Origin: Candidatus Poribacteria bacterium
Lineage (GTDB): Bacteria; Poribacteria; WGA-4E; WGA-3G
Reading direction: 5' to 3'
Length of the DNA stretch: 42,624 nucleotides
NCBI GenBank assembly: GCA_022823085.1
Contig: JAJDXV010000134.1
Location: 1-42,624, forward strand
The notes under the pieces were generated by a model that saw only the letters and a program-made list of their open reading frames with translations, was not told where the DNA came from and made no database searches. Positions within the stretch are counted from its first letter, which is position 1. Every line of letters starts with the position of its first letter. Positions 32,343-41,278 of the stretch are shown piece by piece. The translations under genes were made by a program, and so were the position numbers.

Positions 32343-33042
32343 GACAAACTCGAAACCCGACTTCGTCGCACGTCTGAAACACAGACTCAGACAAAACCGG
32401 TTCTTATCCTACCTCATTGGATGTCCATATCCTGCACCGCGCTGGAACCGATGCGTCAGACGGTTGATCCGTCAACTCGGCCCTGACGCGAACATATTAG
32501 ACCTCGGTGCCGGCAACCGCCGCCGCGCCGATAACGTCATCAATCTCGAAATCGAAGCGACCCCAGAGGTCGATGTCATCGCTGATGGACATCTCTTGCC
32601 GTTCAACGACAACACTTTCGATGCCGTCATCTCTGAAGCCGTGCTTGAACATGTCCACTCACCTGTCCGTGTCGTCGCCGAAATCTATCGTGTTTTGAAA
32701 CCCGGCGGCTATATCTGTATAGCCGTACCCTTCCTACAAGGCTACCACGCCTCACCGCACGACTACCAGCGATGGACCTTACCAGGGATTATTCAACTCT
32801 GTACCGCATTCTCGGAGATAGAGAGCGGCACCTGTGCCGGTCCAACCACAGCTTTACACTGGATCTTCCGAGAATATATCGGACTTACCTGTTCCTTCGG
32901 GAGCCTCCTCCTTGCGAAAGCGATTTCTCTACTTATCGGTTGGTTAACATTTCCGTTCTTAATCATAGATGCGTTGCTCTCGCGCCACAAGCACGCCCAT
33001 ATTTTAGCATCCGCCATCTATTTCCTCGGCAAAAAAGAGTGA
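32341..33042 (+). CDS. Class I SAM-dependent methyltransferase
   Basis: Methyltransferase_11-type enzyme of 233 aa. Motif I is ILDLGAGNRRRAD, the acidic residue after strand 2 is in NLEIEA, motif II is FDAVISEAVLEHV, and a post-motif is VLKPGGYICIAVPFLQGYHASPHDYQRW. The C-terminus has hydrophobic stretches (SLLLAKAISLLIGWLTFPFLII), suggesting membrane association. The substrate is unknown; sugar or lipid-linked acceptors are common for this subgroup. ATG 32341 is preferred. A TTG at 32323 would add six residues. Neither is preceded by a clear Shine-Dalgarno at normal distance. Confidence 0.83.
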   Translation: MTNSKPDFVARLKHRLRQNRFLSYLIGCPYPAPRWNRCVRRLIRQLGPDANILDLGAGNRRRADNVINLEIEATPEVDVIADGHLLPFNDNTFDAVISEAVLEHVHSPVRVVAEIYRVLKPGGYICIAVPFLQGYHASPHDYQRWTLPGIIQLCTAFSEIESGTCAGPTTALHWIFREYIGLTCSFGSLLLAKAISLLIGWLTFPFLIIDALLSRHKHAHILASAIYFLGKKE

Positions 33043-33161
33043 ACAGATGAATTCTCCATATTATTCTCCATATCCGTATTATATCTTATTTTGGTATCCG
33101 ATGTCAAAAAAAATATAGACGGTTTTCATTCAAACAAATCCTGCAAATCACAGTTCAGAGT

Positions 33162-33194
33162 AAAAAAAAAACGGCGAGGTCTTCCAACCTCGCC
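33162..33194 (-). terminator. Terminator of the rpsU-dsRBD operon
   Basis: GGCGAGGT (33173-33180) and ACCTCGCC (33187-33194) form an 8-bp stem with a six-base loop. On the minus strand it is followed by a long run of T residues (complement of 33162-33171). Family C wording (CAAATCACAGTTC) sits just beyond it at 33144-33156. Confidence 0.93.
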
Positions 33195-33229
33195 AGCGAA
33201 AAAATATAATATAGGCAACATACACAACG

Positions 33230-33757
33230 CTACCGAAGTGTAATATTATCCATTTCCGATTCTGTAAGGAGATCCCTCACGATCTTCAGCGTTAATTTCG
33301 AGAGTTTATCCGAAAACTCCGCATCCGTCAGCGTCCGATACCGCGAGGGATGAGCCGATGTGAGCCGTTCATTCGCAATCGTTAACGCAGTTGATAACAG
33401 TGGCATAGACACCTCAACCGGTTCGGATGCTGTGACAGACACATCTTCCGCCTCAAGAACCGCACCCGATGTCCCTTCGACAGTTTCGCCCGCCAAAAAA
33501 CTTTCGCGCCGCGAATTAATTTCGGCTAACACCTGCTCTGAAGCAACCTGATGGGCAAACTTTTTGGAGCCAGCGACAGGTTCCGGGGTCTCGTGAACAT
33601 GGTTACCGTAAGATACTTTCACCTGCCACCGCGGCGCATCCACCGGACCGAGCTGTGTTTCCGTATATATAGGCTGATCCAGGCCACGTTCTTGACAGTA
33701 TTGAATCAAAAGTCCTTTATAATTTTCCGAAGCTCCACCATTCGCCGTATTTGTCAT
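33230..33757 (-). CDS. Stand-alone double-stranded RNA-binding domain protein
   Basis: Protein of 175 aa. Residues about 11-83 fit the dsRBD fold: NYKGLLIQYCQERGL (helix 1), GPVDAPRWQVKVSYG (strands with the GP.H.P-like loop) and GSKKFAHQVASEQVLAEI (helix 2 with the phosphate-binding KK). No RNase III domain is present, and the rest is a helical tail. Bacterial dsRBDs normally occur attached to RNase III, so a separate one is uncommon. It lies 20 bp after rpsU on the same strand with AAGGA before its ATG, and the pair ends at a strong terminator. A role in translation or RNA handling is inferred. Confidence 0.8.
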   Translation of the reverse strand: MTNTANGGASENYKGLLIQYCQERGLDQPIYTETQLGPVDAPRWQVKVSYGNHVHETPEPVAGSKKFAHQVASEQVLAEINSRRESFLAGETVEGTSGAVLEAEDVSVTASEPVEVSMPLLSTALTIANERLTSAHPSRYRTLTDAEFSDKLSKLTLKIVRDLLTESEMDNITLR

Positions 33758-33777
33758 ATATGCGTCCTTTTGTTACG

Positions 33778-34008
33778 CTAATAGGATCCGCGTCCATTGT
33801 AACTGTTTGAATGATCGCCCGATTTGCGCGGTTTAACTTTCCGCTGCCGTTTCATTTCGATTCTACGACGTTTCTCGCTCGGTTTCTCATAGAAACTCCG
33901 TTTTTTGATTTCTGTAACGATACCGGCTTTACCGCACATCTTTTTAAACCGCGCCAAAGCACGATCAAACGCTTCACCTGAGTCTACGCTTACTTCTACT
34001 TGTACCAT
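33778..34008 (-). CDS. rpsU: 30S ribosomal protein S21
   Basis: S21, 76 aa, a small-subunit protein that helps base-pair the anti-Shine-Dalgarno during initiation. The sequence MVQVEVSVDSGEAFDRALARFKKMCGKAGI is canonical, with the basic KKRSFYEKPSEKRRR stretch. The start at 34008 has GGAGG nine bases upstream; a longer frame to 34068 runs across the promoter and is not real. The C-terminus is extended by about ten Ser/Asn/Gly-rich residues. It is the first gene of the rpsU-dsRBD operon. Confidence 0.96.
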   Translation of the reverse strand: MVQVEVSVDSGEAFDRALARFKKMCGKAGIVTEIKKRSFYEKPSEKRRRIEMKRQRKVKPRKSGDHSNSYNGRGSY

Positions 34009-34056
34009 TGCTCTAAGCCTCCATTGTGAGTCTGGGATTGTGTGAATACTGTGTAT

Positions 34057-34085
34057 ATTATACCACATTTTAAGCTCGATGTCAA
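34057..34085 (-). promoter_or_regulatory. Perfect sigma70 promoter of rpsU
   Basis: On the minus strand TTGACA (complement of 34080-34085) and TATAAT (complement of 34057-34062) are 17 bp apart. The 16 bases AATGTGGTATAATATA around the -10 are identical to those of promoter P2 at 27881-27896. Confidence 0.9.
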
Positions 34086-34106
34086 ATATTTCTGGCAGAG
34101 AAGTTA

Positions 34107-34217
34107 TCGGTTAACAGTACTCAGTTTTCAGTTAAAGAGACATCTGATGAATCACAGCATCTCTTAACTGAGTACTGACAACTGAAAGATTTTTCGCAGA
34201 AAAATCGTACTGACAAC
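34107..34217. repeat. Family A repeat between rpsU and the TauE gene
   Basis: Full-looking copy. CGGTTAACAGTACTCAGTTT is followed by AAAGAGA, a spacer with CTGATGAATCAC, TCTCTTAACTGAGTACTGAC and the hairpin GATTTTTC-GCA-GAAAAATC (34188-34206). The hairpin differs from the GGTTTTC form on both arms. Confidence 0.82.
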
Positions 34218-34220
34218 GCC

Positions 34221-34249
34221 TTGACATTTTACCTAAAATCCGTTATACT
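34221..34249 (+). promoter_or_regulatory. Sigma70 promoter of the TauE-type gene
   Basis: TTGACA at 34221-34226 and TATACT at 34244-34249 with 17 bp between (11 of 12 matches). The leader of about 20 nt contains AGGAGG at 34263-34268, seven bases before an in-frame ATC. Confidence 0.82.
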
Positions 34250-34275
34250 CAACGAACAAAAAAGGAGGCACCACT

Positions 34276-35031
34276 ATCTACGAAATTCTTATACTCTGCT
34301 TCGGCGCATGGCTCACCGGTGTCAGCAAAGCCGGTTTCGGCGGCGGCATCGGCATGATCGTTGTCCCCATGTTCACGCACTTCCGGAGTGCAAGAAACGT
34401 CATCGGGCTAATGCTCCTGCTCCTCTTCTCGACGGATGTCTTCTCACTCCGACACTATTGGCGACGCTGGCACAAACAAAGCGTCACACGACTCATCCTC
34501 GGCTCCCTCCTCGGCATCGCCTTAGCAAGCCTCATTTTAAAAGACATCTCCGATGCCCATTTAAAGAAAGTCATCGGCGGTGTCGCCTGCCTCTTCGCCG
34601 TCTTGGAGTTCCTGCGCCCCTACTGGCAACCCCTGCTCGGCGATTCCGACCCCTCCATACCTACAGCCCTCCAATTCAAGATATGGCAAGGGCTACTCGC
34701 AGGGTTACTCGCAGGCGCGTTTTCCACCCTCGCACACATGGGCGGACTTGTCGTCGTCATGTATCTCCTCCCGCAACGTCTCAGTAACACCGCCTTCGTC
34801 GCCACAACGACCGCCACCTATTTCATGTTAAACCTCATCAAAATACCCTTCTACTACCAGCTTGATCTCTTTTCTTACGAGATCCTGATTGAAGCCACCG
34901 CGCTTTTACCCTTCATCGCACTCGGTGTCCTAACAGGCATCGCACTAAACAACCGCGTACCAGAACGCCTCTTTTCCAGAATCGTACTCTTCTTCCTGTT
35001 CGCTACAGGCTTACATCTACTTTTCGGTTAA
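34276..35031 (+). CDS. TauE/SafE-type membrane permease, apparent ATC start
   Basis: Integral membrane protein of about 251 aa in the TauE/SafE family, whose members export sulfite, sulfoacetate or other organic anions. The first repeat has TGVSKAGFGGGIGMIVVP, the second AHMGGLVVVMYLLPQRLSNTAFVATTTATYF, and about seven to eight hydrophobic helices are visible. The first ATG in frame (34354) would cut off the first helix and the Gly-rich motif. Upstream, AGGAGG at 34263-34268 sits seven bases before ATC 34276, and no ATG, GTG or TTG lies in frame back to the stop at 34234. An ATC start is therefore proposed. A point mutation or sequencing error is the alternative. Confidence 0.78.
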   Translation: MYEILILCFGAWLTGVSKAGFGGGIGMIVVPMFTHFRSARNVIGLMLLLLFSTDVFSLRHYWRRWHKQSVTRLILGSLLGIALASLILKDISDAHLKKVIGGVACLFAVLEFLRPYWQPLLGDSDPSIPTALQFKIWQGLLAGLLAGAFSTLAHMGGLVVVMYLLPQRLSNTAFVATTTATYFMLNLIKIPFYYQLDLFSYEILIEATALLPFIALGVLTGIALNNRVPERLFSRIVLFFLFATGLHLLFG

Positions 35032-35215
35032 TTATCAGTTAGCGAGTACGCAGTTAACAGTACGGCGAGTACGCCTTTCAGTTAATAGTTATCAGTTAAG
35101 AAAAAGACTTGATGCGTCAATATCCCTCTTTAACTGCGTACTGAAAGCGTAGCGTACTGAGTACTGATAACTAATACCGCGTAGCAACCGTACTGAAAAC
35201 TGATAACTATTAAAC
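35032..35215. repeat. Family A repeats before the oxidoreductase gene
   Basis: Begins at the TauE stop with ATTATCAGTTAGCGAGTACG. It has a variant hairpin GGCG-AGTA-CGCC (35064-35075) inside the conserved flanks AGTAC...TTTCAGTTA, then TCTTTAACTGCGTACTGA and CTGATAACT units. The hairpin sequence differs from other copies but stays palindromic. Confidence 0.78.
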
Positions 35216-35218
35216 CGC

Positions 35219-35247
35219 TTGAGATATTTCTCGTAACCCTATATAAT
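35219..35247 (+). promoter_or_regulatory. Sigma70 promoter of the oxidoreductase gene
   Basis: TTGAGA at 35219-35224 and TATAAT at 35242-35247 with 17 bp between (11 of 12 matches). GAGGTC precedes ATG 35282. Confidence 0.8.
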
Positions 35248-35281
35248 ACAATCCAAACAACACAAACGAGGTCAAAAAACA

Positions 35282-36262
35282 ATGCGTTTAAAATGGGGCG
35301 TTCTCGGCGCAGGCAGCGTTGCCCAACGTCGTGCAATGCCAGCCATCCAAAAAGCAGACGGTGCCGAACTCCACGCCCTCCTCTCACGAGACACCGAACG
35401 AGCAGAACGACTCGCGCACGAACACCGCGCAACCAATGCCTATACAACCGTTGACGCACTCCTCACAGACGACGCACTCGATGCAATATACGTCTCTACA
35501 CCGGTACACCTCCACTGCGAACAGGTCATTGCTGCCGCAGAACGCGGTTTACATGTACTCTGCGATAAACCGATGGCGCTCACGCCACGCGAATGTCGCG
35601 AAATGATCGCCGCTTGCGATGCCAACGGTGTACATCTACAGGTCTGTTTCCTCTTCAGGTTCCACTCCTGTTTCCAGCAAATCCGAACATGGATAGACGA
35701 GGGACGGTTCGGCAAAATCGTACACGGACGGATGCCCTTCCTCAAATATTACGAACTTAAACCCGACGAGTGGCGCGCCCAACCTGAACTCGGCGGCGGT
35801 GGATGCTTCATGGACCTCGGACCCCATAGTGTCGATCTGCTCCGCTATCTCATCGGTGAGATAAACGCCGTCAGCGCATTCTATAGTCGTACAATACAAG
35901 ACACCGCCGTCGAAGACACCGGCAGCATCTTCCTACGTTTCGATAACGGTGCACAAGCCTTCACAGACCTCAGCTTCTCAGTTTCGCAGTGCGACATCGT
36001 ACTTGAGCTCTACGGAACAGAAGGCACCGTCTGGGTCTACAACGACGATGGTTGGAAACTCAAAACCTATTTCGGAGAAGAGCAGCAGGTAATACCCTCC
36101 CAATACGAGGACCTCTATCAGGCTCAGTTCGAGCATTTCGTCGACTGTGTAGAACGTGGTGCACCAGCAATCGCATCCGGCACAGACGGATTACGCGCAA
36201 GCGAGATACTCGCCGCCGCGTACCGTTCCGCCGAAACAGGACGCATCCAGCAAATTAGTTAA
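35282..36262 (+). CDS. Gfo/Idh/MocA family oxidoreductase
   Basis: NAD(P)-dependent dehydrogenase of 326 aa, probably acting on a sugar or cyclitol. The N-terminal Rossmann fold has GVLGAGSVAQRRAMPAI, and the cofactor/substrate motif is CDKPMALTPRECREM (the family EKP, here DKP). The C-terminal sheet domain includes GGGCFMDLGPHSVDLLRYLIG with the catalytic-type His. The substrate is not determinable. It has its own promoter and family A repeats on both sides, so it is probably monocistronic. Confidence 0.92.
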   Translation: MRLKWGVLGAGSVAQRRAMPAIQKADGAELHALLSRDTERAERLAHEHRATNAYTTVDALLTDDALDAIYVSTPVHLHCEQVIAAAERGLHVLCDKPMALTPRECREMIAACDANGVHLQVCFLFRFHSCFQQIRTWIDEGRFGKIVHGRMPFLKYYELKPDEWRAQPELGGGGCFMDLGPHSVDLLRYLIGEINAVSAFYSRTIQDTAVEDTGSIFLRFDNGAQAFTDLSFSVSQCDIVLELYGTEGTVWVYNDDGWKLKTYFGEEQQVIPSQYEDLYQAQFEHFVDCVERGAPAIASGTDGLRASEILAAAYRSAETGRIQQIS

Positions 36263-36341
36263 TAGTTGTCAGTTGACAGTATTCAGTTAGCATTTTGTGG
36301 CGGTTCCTGTTCCTGCGACTGATAGAACATACCTCTTTAAC

Positions 36342-36446
36342 TTTGACCAACAACTCGTCTACAGATACTTTTACGAAGGCACGAGTTGTTGTTGACCAAC
36401 AATTCGACTCCGATACTTTACACTAAAGCACGAGTTGTTGGTCAAA
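36342..36446. repeat. 105-bp double palindrome
   Basis: TTTGACCAACAACTCGT (36342-36358) and its exact complement ACGAGTTGTTGGTCAAA (36430-36446) close the element. Inside, the unit is repeated: CAACAACTCGT...ACGAGTTGTTG (36348-36391), then TTGACCAACAATTCG...ACGAGTTGTTGGTCAA. It is therefore two tandem, self-complementary copies. Family A wording flanks it (36267-36290 and 36446-36481). Confidence 0.85.
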
Positions 36447-36485
36447 AAACTGAAAGCGCAGCGTACTGTTAACTGTTAACTGTCC

Positions 36486-36563
36486 GTGCCAAAATGGCAC
36501 ATATTGCCCATCTATTTCTCCGTTGCGACAATATGTCGCAACCAAAAACCTGCCAAAATGTCA
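36486..36563. promoter_or_regulatory. Three related dyads upstream of groES (activator sites)
   Basis: Site 1 is GTGCCA-AAA-TGGCAC (36486-36500). Site 2 has arms GTTGCGACA and TGTCGCAAC around ATA (36522-36542). Site 3 is TGCCA-AAA-TGTCA (36551-36563). All share a CAAWATG core and lie about 70-140 bp upstream of the sigma54 start site, the usual range for enhancer-binding activators. The activator is not encoded in this window. Confidence 0.6.
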
Positions 36564-36605
36564 CGTTTTCCAACTCGACCGTGATAATACAAGGGTTTTA
36601 AACAT

Positions 36606-36621
36606 TGGCATGGAATTTGCT
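36606..36621 (+). promoter_or_regulatory. Sigma54 (-24/-12) promoter of groES-groEL
   Basis: TGGCATGGAATTTGCT fits the sigma54 consensus TGGCAYG-N4-TTGCW at every defined position, with GG and GC 12 bases apart. The start site would be near 36632, leaving a leader of about 110 nt. No sigma70 promoter of similar quality and no CIRCE element was found in front of groES. Confidence 0.75.
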
Positions 36622-36643
36622 TACATATTGTTGAAGAATCTTC

Positions 36644-36665
36644 GGACGGTAGTTCTCTGCCGTCC
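36644..36665 (+). promoter_or_regulatory. Leader hairpin of the groES mRNA
   Basis: GGACGG (36644-36649) pairs with CCGTCC (36660-36665) near the predicted 5' end. It could stabilise the message or sense temperature, but it does not cover the groES Shine-Dalgarno. Confidence 0.4.
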
Positions 36666-36743
36666 TCTGATAAAACCGATGAGGCGGACACAAACACGCC
36701 TCGACTACAATTTTCATATTCAATTATGGAGGAATTCAACGAC

Positions 36744-38676
<1,933 letters not shown>

Positions 38677-38693
38677 ACCGTTAAACCCCGATC

Positions 38694-38730
38694 AAAAGGC
38701 GCGCCCCAAAAGCGCGCCTTTTCTATTTTT
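38694..38730 (+). terminator. Terminator after groEL
   Basis: AAAAGGCGCGC (38694-38704) and GCGCGCCTTTT (38712-38722) form a perfect 11-bp stem with a seven-base loop, followed by further T residues. It is 17 bp after the groEL stop. Confidence 0.94.
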
Positions 38731-38770
38731 CATCGTTTTCCATAAATCCCATAAATCATAGTTCGGACTT
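38731..38770. repeat. Family C repeat at the glycosyltransferase stop
   Basis: CATAAATCCCATAAATCATA and GTTCGGAC match family C wording. The stop codon and last codons of the glycosyltransferase gene (minus strand) fall inside it, so the repeat may have set the present C-terminus. Confidence 0.6.
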
Positions 38771-39892
38771 ACCCAAAAACCGCTCACATTCCCGCAGCAC
38801 GCCCGCAACAGCAATCGTCCACATACACGGTGATGTCCCATCCGGCAACGCCTGACAGCCGTATTCAAACCCCAAATTCAGACACGGACTGCATGGCATC
38901 TCCGAACGGACGATACCCACATCACGACTCCAAGGTCCCCACTGTGCAGCGTTCGTCGGACCGTGCAATCCGATCACCGGTGTCCCCGTTGCCGCCGCGA
39001 GATGCATCGGTCCGCAATTCCCGCTCACCACCAACGCCGCATCCGAAAAGAGTGCCGCAAGTTGATTAACATCTGTCTTACCAGCAAGGTTAACCGCTCG
39101 GTGTCGCGTCTGCGCTGCGATCTCTGCAGCGGTGTTCACCTCATCCGGCGCACCTGTCAGAACGATCTGCACATCGAACCGTTCCACGAGTGCGTCTGCT
39201 AAGGCGACATAGCTTTCTGGGGGCCACCGTCTACGCGGTTCGCCGCGTCTCCCCGCCTCCGGATGGAGCACCACGAGCGGCGTATTCGGCGGCACCTGTT
39301 CCTGAGTCAACATCTCACACACCCACGTCCGCGCTGCCGAATCGCACCACACTTCGAGATCGAGTGCCTGCACCGGACACGCCAGTCGTGTTGCCATGGC
39401 TAAGAAGTTACGTACTTCATGTCGTCCTTGGATATGCGGCACCGTCTCTGTAAAAAGAAAGTGGCGGTGCTGTCCCGGTGTCTGAAACCCGATACGCATC
39501 GGCGCGCCTGTCGCATAAGTGAGCAGTGCACTCAATCGGGGCCAATGCTCCAGGTCGATTGCCCAGTCGAAACCTTCGCCACGCAGCGGCGCAAGCAGCC
39601 GATGCACCGGCATCTCGAACCGGATACGCTTGTCAATATACGGACAGTTTCTGAGATAGTTCAGGTTTGTACCTGACGCTAACATCGAAATTTCAGCGTC
39701 TGGAAACGCCTGCCGAATCGCACGGATAGTCGGGACAGCCAAGATCGTGTCCCCCAATGCGGAGAGTTGGATAAAGAGAATTTTTTGCGGGCGATAAAGC
39801 ACCCGCACACGTCTGCAAAACAGGCTCAGTAGACCACACAGCGGGATACCCAGATAACGGTCTAAAGATTGTTGAAAACGGTTGGATTGCAT
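38756..39892 (-). CDS. Family 9 glycosyltransferase (heptosyltransferase-like)
   Basis: GT-B fold transferase of 378 aa related to ADP-heptose:LPS heptosyltransferases. N-terminal motif KILFIQLSALGDTILAVPTIRAI; C-terminal nucleotide-sugar part with VVLHPEAGRRGEPRRRWPPE, VVSGNCGPMHLAAATGTPVIGLHGPT and AAQWGPW. A Cys-rich segment (PCSPCLNLGFEYGCQ) near the end is also common in this group. It probably adds a sugar to a surface glycan on the cytoplasmic face of the inner membrane. It is last in a three-gene minus-strand operon, 14 bp after the sulfatase-like gene. Confidence 0.88.
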   Translation of the reverse strand: MQSNRFQQSLDRYLGIPLCGLLSLFCRRVRVLYRPQKILFIQLSALGDTILAVPTIRAIRQAFPDAEISMLASGTNLNYLRNCPYIDKRIRFEMPVHRLLAPLRGEGFDWAIDLEHWPRLSALLTYATGAPMRIGFQTPGQHRHFLFTETVPHIQGRHEVRNFLAMATRLACPVQALDLEVWCDSAARTWVCEMLTQEQVPPNTPLVVLHPEAGRRGEPRRRWPPESYVALADALVERFDVQIVLTGAPDEVNTAAEIAAQTRHRAVNLAGKTDVNQLAALFSDAALVVSGNCGPMHLAAATGTPVIGLHGPTNAAQWGPWSRDVGIVRSEMPCSPCLNLGFEYGCQALPDGTSPCMWTIAVAGVLRECERFLGKSEL

Positions 39893-39906
39893 AGAAGTTG
39901 GCTGCT

Positions 39907-41274
39907 TTAGAGCGGGACCGCCTTCGATTTATCACCGATGCGGCGCATCGTAATCTCTTGTTCAACCGTCGGATCGGGGAGTCCGGTCTCGGTAAGCCGA
40001 CGTTCCAAGAAAGCCGCCATCTCTGCTTTCAGACGCGCAACCACTTCGTCCGCCTCCTCAGCCAAATTATAAACCTCGTCCGGATCCTCATCGAGGTCAT
40101 AGAGTTCAATATCCGGCGTGTTATAAACCGCAGGCGTGCCACCCGTCTCAACGATAAGTTTCCATTTCCGCGTCTGCCAGCCCCGTTTCTTCATCCAGCC
40201 ACACTCCGTGAGATAGACCGCCTCTGTCGTACCAGCATCCGTGCCGTTCTCGATCAACGGACGCAGGCTTAAGCCTTCCATCTTTTCACGTTCCGATACG
40301 GATGCTAAACCGGCATAGTCGAGAATCGTCGGCGCGATGTCGGTGAGACGCACGAGACCCCCAAGACGCTGCCCTTCTGCGACAAGTGCCGGACAGTGCA
40401 CAATTAGCGGCACGTGACAGTTCGTTTCGTAAAGTCCGTGGTGATCGTACCAGAGTTCGTGTTCGTCGAGTTCTTCACCGTGATCCGCCGTAATGATGAG
40501 CAGTGTCTCCTCAAATTGACCAGCGTCTTGTAAATACCGGAAAAGTTGTGCAAGACACGCATCCAGATAAGCGATAGAGGCATCGTACTGCGAATTGACA
40601 TACTGTCGATCCCGCCAGAGCCGTTTCTTGGAAATGTTCTCTGGGTCCGCTGGGTCCGGCGTACACATCCACTGACGGAAATAGTCTGTGAAAGGTTCAC
40701 ACGCGTAAACGGCATCCATACTCCGGTTGTCCGGATCACATTCATCGCCGCTATAGAACATCCGCTCAAACGGAAGCGGCGGATGATACGGTGTATGCGG
40801 GTCCCAGTAGTGCAGGAACGCGAACCACGGTTTATCCTGCGCCTGCGCCTGCGCTAACAACGCCATCGCTGTCTGATTGACCGCTTCCGCCTTTCGCGCT
40901 TTACGGAAACCGCTCTCCCATCGGTAGCCTCGGTACTGACCTTCAGGGAAACCGCGCTGAAACCAGCGTCCCAAATTGTCCGCAGCAACCGTGAAGTAAC
41001 CCGCATCACTCAGCAGCTCCGGTACCGTCTTAACGTCCGTCGCTAAATTCAGTTTACCACCCTGTGTGATAATTTGGTGCGACAAGACATCTTTACCCGT
41101 GAACATCGTCGTATGGGCAGGATGCGTCGGGATATGTGGACTGATACACTTCTCAAAAAGCGTCGATTTTTCCACCAACGCATCCAGATGCGGTGTCGTC
41201 AGGTGGCGGTGTCCATAGCAACTCATACTTGATGCTCGGAGTGTATCCAATGAGATCAGGATAGTATTCCGCAA
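39907..41274 (-). CDS. Sulfatase-superfamily hydrolase with Thr nucleophile
   Basis: Alkaline phosphatase/sulfatase-fold hydrolase of 455 aa. TTG 41272-41274 is the chosen start: AAGGAG lies seven bases upstream and the family strand ILISLDTLR follows at once. A longer frame to 41370 would overlap the preceding gene. Metal ligands are visible in SLDTLR (D10) and in TADHGEELDEHELW...HHG. The sulfatase CxPxR motif is replaced by T50-H-P-A-H54 in PHIPTHPAHTTMFTG, so formylglycine cannot form. Thr is the usual nucleophile in phosphodiesterase and phosphonate hydrolase relatives. No signal peptide is seen. A phosphodiester or phosphonate substrate is more likely than a sulfate ester (inference). 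Confidence 0.85.
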   Translation of the reverse strand: MRNTILISLDTLRASSMSCYGHRHLTTPHLDALVEKSTLFEKCISPHIPTHPAHTTMFTGKDVLSHQIITQGGKLNLATDVKTVPELLSDAGYFTVAADNLGRWFQRGFPEGQYRGYRWESGFRKARKAEAVNQTAMALLAQAQAQDKPWFAFLHYWDPHTPYHPPLPFERMFYSGDECDPDNRSMDAVYACEPFTDYFRQWMCTPDPADPENISKKRLWRDRQYVNSQYDASIAYLDACLAQLFRYLQDAGQFEETLLIITADHGEELDEHELWYDHHGLYETNCHVPLIVHCPALVAEGQRLGGLVRLTDIAPTILDYAGLASVSEREKMEGLSLRPLIENGTDAGTTEAVYLTECGWMKKRGWQTRKWKLIVETGGTPAVYNTPDIELYDLDEDPDEVYNLAEEADEVVARLKAEMAAFLERRLTETGLPDPTVEQEITMRRIGDKSKAVPL

Positions 41275-41278
41275 ATTT

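Noticed and set aside
34221..34787. 188-codon frame over the start of the TauE gene
   Set aside because: Its product is Arg/His-rich with no domain, its start is the -35 box of the TauE promoter, and the overlapping frame gives a clear membrane permease.
36495..36509. TGGCAC followed by TTGC as a second sigma54 promoter
   Set aside because: GG and GC are only ten bases apart instead of twelve, so it cannot serve as a -24/-12 element. It is better explained as an arm of dyad site 1.
36263..36743. CIRCE/HrcA operator before groES
   Set aside because: No TTAGCACTC-N9-GAGTGCTAA-like sequence is present. The inverted repeats there have other sequences.
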